NCBI GenBank assembly: GCA_050246915.1
Contig: JBFWVD010000039.1
Coordinates: 1-48,051, forward strand
Reading direction: 5' to 3'
Length of the DNA: 48,051 nucleotides
From: JBFWVD01 sp050246915
GTDB lineage: Bacteria > Actinomycetota > Acidimicrobiia > Acidimicrobiales > Ilumatobacteraceae
Each line of letters opens with the position of its first letter. Positions within the stretch are counted from its first letter, which is position 1. The notes under the pieces were generated by a model that was not told the DNA's origin, searched no databases, and saw nothing but the letters and a program-made list of their open reading frames with translations. Shown here piece after piece: positions 37,442 to 44,784 of this stretch. The position numbers and the translations under genes are program-made.

Positions 37442-38340
37442 GCTGGGCAGCGGTGCTGCTGTTCGCAACGATGGCTGGCTATGGCGCCCACCTGTGCTTC
37501 ACCGCGATGGCCCACGGATGGAGCGGACTCGGTCCAGGCGATCGGACTCCGACACGGTCGCGGCGCCGCTCACTGGACGAATGGATGGCGCAATCTGGGT
37601 TGACGGGTGTCCGACCGGTCCAGCTCGCGGCGGTCACAGCCCTGGTGGCTCTGATGGGCGCCGCTCTCGGCGCCGCCGTGTTCGGCTCGATACTGCCCGC
37701 GGTCGCAATGTCGTTCGCTGCCGCGGCATGGCCGGCAACCGCGGTCCGTCATCGCCGCGCTCGACGCATGTCGGTCGCGCAGGAGGCGTGGCCACGCATG
37801 ATCGAGGAGATCAGAGTGCTGACCGGATCCCTGGGGCGCTCGGTGCCACAAGCACTGTTCGACGTTGGGCGACGCGGGCCGGAAGAGCTGCGCGATGCCT
37901 TCGAGGCCGCCCATCGCGAATGGATGCTGACCACCGACTTCGCCCGAACCGTCGCTCTGCTCGAGGAGCTGCTGGCCGACCCGACGGCGGACGCGACGCT
38001 GGAGACGCTCCTCGTGGCCCACGAGTTGGGTGGGAGCACGTTGAGCCATCGGCTCGAGGCGCTCGCAGCCGACCGCATCACCGACGTCCACAGTCGGCGT
38101 GATGCCCGAGCCAAACAGGCAGGCGTTCGTTTCGCCCGCAAGTTCGTCTTGCTCGTTCCCGGTGGCATGGCCCTCGTCGGGCTGCAGATCGGCGACGGGA
38201 AGGCCGCGTACCGGACCACGATGGGTCAGATCGCGGTCGTCATCGGCATCGGCATGGTCGTGTTGTGCTGGGCGTGGGCGGGGCGGATGCTCGTCATCCC
38301 CGATGAGCGACGCGTATTCGGCGGGGCGGCGCGCCCGTGA
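37438..38340 (+). CDS. tadB: TadB, Tad pilus inner-membrane platform protein
   Basis: 300 residues with a T2SSF domain. Two helices near the N-terminus (SWAAVLLFATMAGYGAHL; TALVALMGAALGAAVFGSIL) precede a cytoplasmic helical bundle containing EEIRVLTGSLGRSVPQAL and LVAHELGGSTLSHRLEALAA. Two C-terminal helices follow. ATG 37438 overlaps the tadA stop, and GTG 38337 of tadC overlaps its own stop. It pairs with TadC as the platform on the TadA motor. Confidence 0.88.
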   Translation: MSWAAVLLFATMAGYGAHLCFTAMAHGWSGLGPGDRTPTRSRRRSLDEWMAQSGLTGVRPVQLAAVTALVALMGAALGAAVFGSILPAVAMSFAAAAWPATAVRHRRARRMSVAQEAWPRMIEEIRVLTGSLGRSVPQALFDVGRRGPEELRDAFEAAHREWMLTTDFARTVALLEELLADPTADATLETLLVAHELGGSTLSHRLEALAADRITDVHSRRDARAKQAGVRFARKFVLLVPGGMALVGLQIGDGKAAYRTTMGQIAVVIGIGMVVLCWAWAGRMLVIPDERRVFGGAARP

Positions 38341-39245
38341 CCCGGCTCGCTGTCGTCGCTGCACTGCTGTGTTGGATCGGCACGACCTTCGTGCTGGCGG
38401 ACCGTCGATGGTTCGCGCGCCGAGCTCTGACCGATCGCCTCGCTCCCTATCACCACTCGAGCGGCCGCCGAGCGACGACTGCGGGGAGCTTCTCGGTCAC
38501 GTCGATCCGTGACGTGCTCGGACCGCTGGTGAGCGATCTCGGCGCGCGCCTCTCATCGGCTCTCGGAGTCACGGAGCCGCTCAGCGACCGGCTGCAGCGC
38601 GTCCATTCCCCGACGGACGTCACGGGGTTCCGGCTCCGCCAGGCCGGTGTTTCGGTGTTGGTGCTCGCAGCAACGGCAGCGGGTTGCCTGACCATCGGCG
38701 TCGATCCAGTGGTCGGCTCACTGTTGGTCGTGCTCGCACCGCTCGTCGGTTTCATGCTGGTGGAACAGGAACTGGCCCATCGTGTTCACCAACGATCCGA
38801 GCGAGTGCAGCTGGAGTTGCCGATCGTTGCCGAGCAACTCGGGATGTTGCTGGCATCGGGATGGTCACTGGGCGCGGCAATGGCACGGCTGGCCGAGCGC
38901 GGGAACGGTGCCGTCGCCCAGGACCTCCGTTGGGTATGTCAACGCATCCGTCACGGTGTCGGCGAGACAGTCGCCCTACGGGAGTGGAGTGACCGGAGCC
39001 GCATCGATGCGGTGCAGCGCCTCGTGACCGTCTTGTCACTGAACCGCGAGACCACCGATCTCGGCCGGATGATCAGCGACGAAGCGCGTGCCATGCGATC
39101 AGAGTCGCATCGGACCTTGCTCGGCCTGCTCGACAAGCGTGCCCAGATGGTGTGGATCCCCGTCACCGTCGCCACGCTCGTCCCCGGCGTCATCTTCCTG
39201 TCCATCCCCTTCATCGAAGTCATGAACGTCTTCTCCTCGCGGTGA
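38337..39245 (+). CDS. tadC: TadC, Tad pilus inner-membrane platform protein
   Basis: 302 residues, paralogous to TadB. An N-terminal helix and a helix pair (VSVLVLAATAAGCLTIGVDP; LLVVLAPLVGFMLVEQELAH) precede the T2SSF bundle (LPIVAEQLGMLLASGWSLGA; VLSLNRETTDLGRMISDEA). The C-terminal helix VWIPVTVATLVPGVIFLSIP ends the protein. A GTG start overlaps the tadB stop by 4 nt. A 49-bp gap with a new strong ribosome site follows before the pilin-like gene. Confidence 0.88.
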   Translation: MTRLAVVAALLCWIGTTFVLADRRWFARRALTDRLAPYHHSSGRRATTAGSFSVTSIRDVLGPLVSDLGARLSSALGVTEPLSDRLQRVHSPTDVTGFRLRQAGVSVLVLAATAAGCLTIGVDPVVGSLLVVLAPLVGFMLVEQELAHRVHQRSERVQLELPIVAEQLGMLLASGWSLGAAMARLAERGNGAVAQDLRWVCQRIRHGVGETVALREWSDRSRIDAVQRLVTVLSLNRETTDLGRMISDEARAMRSESHRTLLGLLDKRAQMVWIPVTVATLVPGVIFLSIPFIEVMNVFSSR

Positions 39246-39294
39246 ACCGACACCGACACACCTTCCCATCACACCCGGCAGTTGGAGGCCGACA

Positions 39295-39531
39295 ATGCAC
39301 ACCGAAACGTTCCGAACCACAACCCAGCGCATCGACGCGTCCGTTCGATCTGCGATGGTCGCGGCGATTGACCATCGCCGCGACGAGCGGGGGGAGGGCG
39401 TGATCTCCACTGCCCTGGCTGTACTCATCATCAGCTTCCTCGGCGTTGCCGCGTACGCGCTGTTCCGCACCTTGCTCAACGACTCAGGCAATGCGGCGCG
39501 CAATCAGATCCAGAACTACGGCGGCAATTGA
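39295..39531 (+). CDS. Flp-type pilin candidate
   Basis: 78 residues. A 35-residue leader (more basic than usual) ends in DERGEGVIS, followed by one 22-residue hydrophobic helix (TALAVLIISFLGVAAYALF) and a short polar tail ending IQNYGGN. Size, one helix and position right after tadC match the major Flp pilin. The prepilin cleavage would be after a Gly in ERGEG, but the canonical Glu-Tyr pair is missing. GGAGG six bases before the ATG is the strongest ribosome site in the cluster, as expected for an abundant subunit. Confidence 0.68.
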   Translation: MHTETFRTTTQRIDASVRSAMVAAIDHRRDERGEGVISTALAVLIISFLGVAAYALFRTLLNDSGNAARNQIQNYGGN

Positions 39532-39917
39532 GACAGCGCGATGAGCGCGGCAGCGGCATGCTCTCAGCGTCGTTCGCCGTGCTGTTCTTCCTCTTGACCA
39601 TCTTGCTGGTCACCCAGGTGAGCTCCCACCTGCTCGCTCGTTCACGCCTCGCTGCCGACGCCGACCATGCGGCGCGTGTCATCGCGTCGGCTTCGAGCGA
39701 AACCGATCGCGCAGCGTCGATCGAACGTCAGCGAGCGTGGCTGCGCGAGCAGTACGGCAGCTCCGTCGAGGTGGCCATCACCGTCAACGGCGACGGCATC
39801 GTCATGGTGGACGTCACCGCCCCGAGCCCTGCTCGAGCCGTCGGTGCGGTTGCTGACGTTCTCGGCATCGACATAGTGCACGCCACCGCCGAGGTTCGCT
39901 CGGAGCAGCTGCGATGA
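39528..39917 (+). CDS. TadE-like minor pilin, first of three
   Basis: 129 residues. The leader QRDERGSGMLS resembles that of the pilin gene, followed by a hydrophobic helix (FAVLFFLLTILLVTQVSSHL) and a soluble domain of about 85 residues beginning with a helix (AADADHAARVIASASS) and beta strands. The TTG start overlaps the previous stop (TTGA); an internal ATG at 39559 is less likely given the conserved DERG leader. It is a pseudopilin or minor pilin by position and layout. Confidence 0.7.
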   Translation: MRQRDERGSGMLSASFAVLFFLLTILLVTQVSSHLLARSRLAADADHAARVIASASSETDRAASIERQRAWLREQYGSSVEVAITVNGDGIVMVDVTAPSPARAVGAVADVLGIDIVHATAEVRSEQLR

Positions 39918-40387
39918 GAGCCCGCCATCGCACCCACGGTCGCGGCGATGACGGTTTCGTGGCTGGTTCGGACATGGTCTTCTTCGGTGTCGTGATCATG
40001 GTCGTCGCGACCCTCCTCATGGTCGAGCTGTGGTCTGTGCTCGCCACGCGGGCCGCTGTCGACCGGGCGGCACGAGAGGCATCTCGCGCCTACGTCGAAG
40101 CAGCCGATCACCACGCGGCCCTCTCGGCGGCGAGCGCCGCAGCCACCTCCGCGCTGGACGGGCGCGGAACGCTCATCGAGGTATCCATCGACGAGGGCGC
40201 TCTGGCCGCACAGGGCTGGGGGCGATGCGTACGCATCGAGATGGTGGTCCGCGCCTCCGTTCCGCGCCTGACCGTTCCCTTGCTCGGCGGTGTCGGCGCA
40301 ACAACAGTGACCGGCCGCCACAGCGAGCTCGTCGATCCGTGGCGCAGCAGCGCCTCTCTCGACGGTGAGGCCGCGTGCGATGGATGA
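39914..40387 (+). CDS. TadE-like minor pilin, second of three
   Basis: 157 residues. The leader RTHGRGDDGFVAGSD is followed by a long helix (MVFFGVVIMVVATLLMVELW) and the TadE-like 'RAAVDRAAREASRAYVEA' amphipathic helix. A beta-rich C-terminal domain ends the protein. The start overlaps the upstream stop (ATGA) and its own stop overlaps the next start. The AVDRAAREASR segment is the clearest TadE signature in the cluster. Confidence 0.75.
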   Translation: MRARHRTHGRGDDGFVAGSDMVFFGVVIMVVATLLMVELWSVLATRAAVDRAAREASRAYVEAADHHAALSAASAAATSALDGRGTLIEVSIDEGALAAQGWGRCVRIEMVVRASVPRLTVPLLGGVGATTVTGRHSELVDPWRSSASLDGEAACDG

Positions 40388-40865
40388 CCGAGAACAGCCT
40401 GACCGCATCGCGCCGCTTGCCGATCGACCGCACCCCGACGAGCTCGGCTCCGCCTTCATCCTCGCCCCAGTTGCGGTCGTCATCATCATCTTCCTCAGCG
40501 CAATCGCCATTGACGCGACAGCGATGTTCCTCACCCGCCAGAAGCTCTCCGACGTCGCGGCAGCCGCCGCCAACGACGCTGCTGGTGCCGGCCTCGACGC
40601 CGTCGCATTCACCCACAACGGCGAGCTACGCCTCGATCCATCTCGTGCACGGGCCGCTGCGCTGGCGTCGATCGACGCACAACGCGGGCAACTCCCCGAC
40701 GACCTGGAGGTCGACGTTCGGGTCGTGAACTCCGGCGCGACCAGTGCCTCGCCTGTCGTGATCGTGCGGCTCACCGGACGCGCACCGCACATCTTCCTCC
40801 CCGGAAGTGAACCGATCACCGCGTCGGCATCCGCTTCGCCCGTGGCCAGTTCTTCGGAGGTGTGA
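40380..40865 (+). CDS. TadG/TadE-like minor pilin, third of three
   Basis: 161 residues. The polar leader REQPDRIAPLADRPHPDELG precedes a helix (AFILAPVAVVIIIFLSAIAI) and a TadG-like 'DATAMFLTRQKLSDVAAAAANDAA' amphipathic helix. A predicted beta domain follows with VDVRVVNSGATSASPVVIVR. ATG 40380 overlaps the previous gene by 8 nt. It is the last pilus-type protein before the lipoprotein. Confidence 0.75.
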   Translation: MDDREQPDRIAPLADRPHPDELGSAFILAPVAVVIIIFLSAIAIDATAMFLTRQKLSDVAAAAANDAAGAGLDAVAFTHNGELRLDPSRARAAALASIDAQRGQLPDDLEVDVRVVNSGATSASPVVIVRLTGRAPHIFLPGSEPITASASASPVASSSEV

Positions 40866-40868
40866 CGG

Positions 40869-42347
40869 GTGTTGCCTGCCTGGACGAGACCGTCGATGGT
40901 CCGTACCTTCTGTCGGATCACTGCCTCAATCACTCCCCCGACCTGTAGCCGCACCACGGTGCGAGCGATCGCCGTGCTGTGCGCTGCGGTGACGATCGCC
41001 AGTTGCTCGGGCTCCAGCGAGAACACCTCCGCGTCGACGACGACCACCACCACCGCCACATCGGCGACGTCCACTGATGAATCGACCGGGCAGAGCACGA
41101 GCACAGGCGAGGGGACCACCACGTCACCATCGTCGGGCAAGGCGACCTCGACCTCGACCACGGCACCCACCAGCACCCCGATCGCGGTGAAGCGCCCGGC
41201 GGGATGGCCGAGCACCTTCGAGATCGGCGCGTCTGGCATTGCCGATGACGCCAAGGCGCTACGGGCCCGGGCACCCTTCGCCTTCAACTATCAATACCTC
41301 GCCGGGGGCGCCAACACCGACCAGGGATGGGCGACGTGGAAGCCCAACGGCACCTTCGCCTCGATGTTCGCCGACGAGTCGACGGCCAACTCGATGATGC
41401 CGGTCTTCACGTACTACATGGCACGACAGTCGCTCCCTGGACGCGACATCGACGAGGTCGATGCGGTCGAGAAGAACCTCCGCAACGCCGACACCATGAA
41501 GGCCTATCTGCTCGACCTCGAGTTGCTGTTCAAGCGGGTCGCCTCCGACGAGCCCGTCGTCGTGCACATGGAGCCCGACCTGTGGGGCTTCATGCAACAG
41601 AAGGCCAAAGGCAACGACCCCACCAAGATCGAGGTGCAGGTCGGCTCCACGGGCATCGCTGAGTTGGCCGGGCTCCCCGACAACGCTGCCGGGTTCGCGC
41701 AGGCCATCGTGAAGCTCCGCGACGCTTACGCCCCCAACGTCATGCTCGCCTACCACGTGAGCATCTGGGCTACCGGCACCGACATCGCCCGTTCCAACTC
41801 CTCCGACGGCGACATCGCCGAGATCGGCGCCGACATCGCCACCTTCTATCAAGCCACGGGCGCCAACTTCGATCTCGCCTTCATCGACATCGCCGATCGA
41901 GACGCAGCGTTCAAGGAGGTCCACTACGGCGACAAGGGCGCGTGGATGGACGACGCCGACTACGAACGCATCGTGAAGCTGGTTCGTGTCTTCACCTCCG
42001 AGACCGCGCTCCCCGTGGTGATCTGGCAGATCCCGTTCGGCAACAAGGTGATGCGATCGCTCGACGGCAGTTGGAACCACTATCAGGACAACAAGGTCGA
42101 GTGGTTCCTCGGTGACAAGCGCGCCGAGCATCTCCAAGCACTCGTCGACGCAGGCGTCGTGGCGTTGCTGTTCGGGCGCGGAGCGGACGGCACCACGTGT
42201 GCCTGCGACGCCAACCACGATGGCATCACCAACCCCGATCCCATCGACGGCAACAACCGCGAGTCGCTCTCGGCCGATGATGACGGGGGCTACTTCATGG
42301 CGCAGGTCACGGAGTACTACGCCAAGGGGCAACTGGCCTTGCCATGA
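40869..42347 (+). CDS. lipoprotein with TIM-barrel, glycosidase-like domain
   Basis: 492 residues. GGAGG eight bases before GTG 40869 fixes the start. A 33-residue N-region precedes the lipoprotein signal helix (AIAVLCAAVTIASC, lipobox Cys46), followed by a Ser/Thr/Gly spacer of about 70 residues. From about residue 118 the protein is a beta/alpha barrel. Strand ends carry acidic residues in VVVHMEPDLWGF (Glu/Asp), FDLAFIDIADRDAAF and VVIWQIPFGN, the usual place for glycosidase acids. Near the C-terminus, DANHDGITNPDPIDG is an EF-hand/dockerin-like Asp-rich loop. It starts 3 nt after the last pilus gene. I infer a surface enzyme or glycan-binding protein; the exact family is unknown to me. 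Confidence 0.7.
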   Translation: MLPAWTRPSMVRTFCRITASITPPTCSRTTVRAIAVLCAAVTIASCSGSSENTSASTTTTTTATSATSTDESTGQSTSTGEGTTTSPSSGKATSTSTTAPTSTPIAVKRPAGWPSTFEIGASGIADDAKALRARAPFAFNYQYLAGGANTDQGWATWKPNGTFASMFADESTANSMMPVFTYYMARQSLPGRDIDEVDAVEKNLRNADTMKAYLLDLELLFKRVASDEPVVVHMEPDLWGFMQQKAKGNDPTKIEVQVGSTGIAELAGLPDNAAGFAQAIVKLRDAYAPNVMLAYHVSIWATGTDIARSNSSDGDIAEIGADIATFYQATGANFDLAFIDIADRDAAFKEVHYGDKGAWMDDADYERIVKLVRVFTSETALPVVIWQIPFGNKVMRSLDGSWNHYQDNKVEWFLGDKRAEHLQALVDAGVVALLFGRGADGTTCACDANHDGITNPDPIDGNNRESLSADDDGGYFMAQVTEYYAKGQLALP

Positions 42348-42475
42348 GCGGGCCAGCGGGCTCGGCCCAGCAACTCATCGTCCAGGTCTGCGAGCCGATA
42401 GTCATCGGAACGCATTCGGCCACCGCCAGCGCCGGAGCCGGATGCGACACCATCGAAGTGCCCGGAGCGACATGA
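42344..42475 (+). CDS. 43-residue micro-protein, coupled at both ends
   Basis: An unannotated 44-codon frame fills the whole gap between the lipoprotein and the first glycosyltransferase. Its ATG overlaps the lipoprotein stop (ATGA) and its TGA overlaps the glycosyltransferase ATG (ATGA), so it is placed as a co-translated gene. The product starts MSGPAGSAQQLIVQVCEPIV and ends SAGAGCDTIEVPGAT. It has two Cys (16 and 34), a Ser/Thr/Ala/Gly-rich second half and no membrane helix. About 76% of third codon positions are G or C. No family is recognised. It might be a small structural peptide, a modified peptide or only a coupling leader. Confidence 0.45.
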   Translation: MSGPAGSAQQLIVQVCEPIVIGTHSATASAGAGCDTIEVPGAT

Positions 42476-43677
42476 CGACCACCATCGATCCCAGCGGCCC
42501 GGCGGCAGCGGCCGACGATGGCACCGGTGCGCCTCGGATCGGCTTCGTGCTCGAGCAGACCCTCGGCCATGTCAGCCACTCGCAGAACCTGCAAGCGCTC
42601 CTCAGCTCCAGCGCGGCCATATCCGCCGAATGGCTGCCCATAGCGTTCGACATGGCCGGCACCGATGGCCCCATCGAACGACTGCCGCTGTACCGGAACT
42701 GGACCGTACGGGCCGGTTTGCGGGCCCGTCGGGCCATCGCAGCCAAGCACAAGCGCCAGCCGCTCGATGGCTTGTTCATCCACACCCAGGTCCCCGCCGT
42801 GTTGTGCCGATCGTGGATGCGTCGCCTCCCCACCGTCGTGTCGATCGATGCCACTCCCCTGCAGTACGACTCGCTCGGCGCCCACTACGCGCACGAGACC
42901 GGCAATGCCCGGGTCGAGAAGGCCAAGCACGCGCTGAACCGTCAGAGCTTCGAACGTGCCACCGGCATCGTCGCGTGGTCCGAGTGGGCCAAGGCCGGCG
43001 TCGTCGATGGCTACGGGATCGATCCAGCGAAGGTCACCGTGATCGCTCCAGGGGTGCACTACGACCGCTGGGCCCGGGACCACATCGACTCCGACGAATC
43101 GGACCCGGTGCGCATCTTGTTCGTCGGCGGTGATCTCGTGCGCAAGGGAGGCGATCTCCTGCTCGACGCCTTCCGACAGCTCCGCTCCGAGGGCGATGGC
43201 CTACCAGGTTCTCCGCAATTGGAATTGCATCTCGTCACCGCTACAGATGTGCCAGCCGAGCCTGGTGTGTTCGTGCACCACGGTGTTCGTCCCAACACCG
43301 ATGAACTCAAGCGCCTCTTCCACGCGGCTTCGATCTTCTGCCTGCCCACCCGAGGCGATTGCCTACCCATGGTGTTGGCCGAGGCCGGGGCCTGTGCGCT
43401 CCCGCTCGTGTCGACCGACGTCGGCGCCATCTCCGAGGTGGTTCGCAACGGCGAGACCGGCATGCTCCTGGGCGTCGACGATGGACGTGCGCTCGCCGAC
43501 GCGCTCCGGCATCTCGTGACCGATCGTGCCGCCCGTCGTTCCATGGGCGCTGCGGCCCAGGCTCTCGTACACCGTGATCACGACGCCGCCACCAACGCGG
43601 GCCGACTCACCGATCTGCTGCGCGCCGTCGTCGACGTCGGCCCCTACGACTCCCGTCGTTCCGGAGCAGGTCACTGA
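42472..43677 (+). CDS. glycosyltransferase family 4 (GT-B), first
   Basis: 401 residues. The N-terminal Rossmann domain has GFVLEQTLGHVSHSQNLQAL and a DATPLQYDSLGAHYAHE motif. The C-terminal domain starts RILFVGGDLVRKGGDLLLDA and carries the donor-binding CLPTRGDCLPMVLAEAGACA segment. There Asp-Cys replaces the usual Glu-Gly/Ser-Phe before Pro, with Glu eight residues on. GGAGCGAC precedes ATG 42472, which overlaps the micro-ORF stop. It should transfer a sugar to a surface glycan or protein; donor and acceptor are unknown. Confidence 0.85.
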   Translation: MTTTIDPSGPAAAADDGTGAPRIGFVLEQTLGHVSHSQNLQALLSSSAAISAEWLPIAFDMAGTDGPIERLPLYRNWTVRAGLRARRAIAAKHKRQPLDGLFIHTQVPAVLCRSWMRRLPTVVSIDATPLQYDSLGAHYAHETGNARVEKAKHALNRQSFERATGIVAWSEWAKAGVVDGYGIDPAKVTVIAPGVHYDRWARDHIDSDESDPVRILFVGGDLVRKGGDLLLDAFRQLRSEGDGLPGSPQLELHLVTATDVPAEPGVFVHHGVRPNTDELKRLFHAASIFCLPTRGDCLPMVLAEAGACALPLVSTDVGAISEVVRNGETGMLLGVDDGRALADALRHLVTDRAARRSMGAAAQALVHRDHDAATNAGRLTDLLRAVVDVGPYDSRRSGAGH

Positions 43678-44744
43678 TGGCGCTCACGCTGCTGACCGTG
43701 TCGGGAACGATCCCCGACGATCTCGAGACGCTCATCGCCAACGATCGACGCCCCCGACCTGACTATCGCGAGCTCGCGTCATCGTTCGACGGTGAGCTGA
43801 TCGATCACGCAGAGGCGCGCCGGCGTAGCGGGCGCCTGGGCAAGATCATCGAACGGTTCGCGGGCCCCAATGCCGTGCTCGCCTATGTGTGCTGGCGCTC
43901 ACGCAAGCGCTACGACACGATCTTCACCGACGGCGAGCAGGTCGGCATCCCACTGGCCGCGTTGCTGCGCTTCACGCCCGGCGAACGCGCCAAGCACCTC
44001 ATGATCGTCCACATCCTGTCGGTACCGAAGAAGGCGAAGCTGGTCTCGCTCCTGCGGCTCGCCGGCAAGATCGACCTGTACTTCGTGTACGCCAGCGCGC
44101 AGAAGGAGTTCATCGAGCGCGAGTTGGGCGTTCCCTCGGACCGGGTCATCCTCACGCCGTTCGCCGTGGACACCGCGTTCTTCCGTCCCCAACCGCGGGC
44201 CGAAACCGACGATGTTCCCGTCATCAGCGCGGCCGGCCTCGAGCACCGCGACTACGACACGCTCATCGAGGCAGTACGCGATCTGCCGGTCCGACTCGTC
44301 ATCGCGTCGGGGAGCCCGTGGTCGAAGCGCACCGATCACGCCCGATCCAACAACCTCCCGAGCAACGTCGAGGTCACCCGGTTCGATCTGCACGGCCTGC
44401 GCGATCTGTATCAGCAGAGTCGATTCGTCGTGGTTCCCCTCAAGGATGTCGAGTTCCAAGCCGGCATCACCACGATCCTCGAGGCAATGGCCATGGCACG
44501 TGCCGTGGTGTGCACCCGTACACCGGGCCAGACCGACACCATCGTGCACGATGTGAACGGGCTGTACGTCCCGCCATCGGACATCGTGGCCATGCGGAGC
44601 GCCATCACCTCGTTGCTCGACGACCCGACGAACGCCGACACTCTCGGCGCGTCGGGGCGAGCGTGGGCGATCGAACATGCGCACACGCCCACCTACGCCG
44701 CGAACCTGGCGGCCAGCGCGCGAGGCCTCTCTACACGCTCCTGA
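43677..44744 (+). CDS. glycosyltransferase family 4 (GT-B), second
   Basis: 355 residues. The N-terminal half has an unusual start without a GGAE-type loop. The C-terminal GT4 domain includes PVISAAGLEHRDYDTLIEAV and the donor motif VVVPLKDVEFQAGITTILEA, with Glu at the expected positions. The ATG shares its A with the stop of the preceding glycosyltransferase (TGATG), so both form one unit. The operon ends here; 40 bp separate it from the convergent NRPS gene. Confidence 0.85.
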   Translation: MALTLLTVSGTIPDDLETLIANDRRPRPDYRELASSFDGELIDHAEARRRSGRLGKIIERFAGPNAVLAYVCWRSRKRYDTIFTDGEQVGIPLAALLRFTPGERAKHLMIVHILSVPKKAKLVSLLRLAGKIDLYFVYASAQKEFIERELGVPSDRVILTPFAVDTAFFRPQPRAETDDVPVISAAGLEHRDYDTLIEAVRDLPVRLVIASGSPWSKRTDHARSNNLPSNVEVTRFDLHGLRDLYQQSRFVVVPLKDVEFQAGITTILEAMAMARAVVCTRTPGQTDTIVHDVNGLYVPPSDIVAMRSAITSLLDDPTNADTLGASGRAWAIEHAHTPTYAANLAASARGLSTRS

Positions 44745-44784
44745 TCGAACCGATGCACGCTCGGGTCGGTCAGGCGCTGCACGC

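Noticed and set aside
44745..44784. A bidirectional terminator between the second glycosyltransferase and the NRPS gene
   Set aside because: Only a loose repeat of TGCACGCTC is present and no stable stem with a T-tract.
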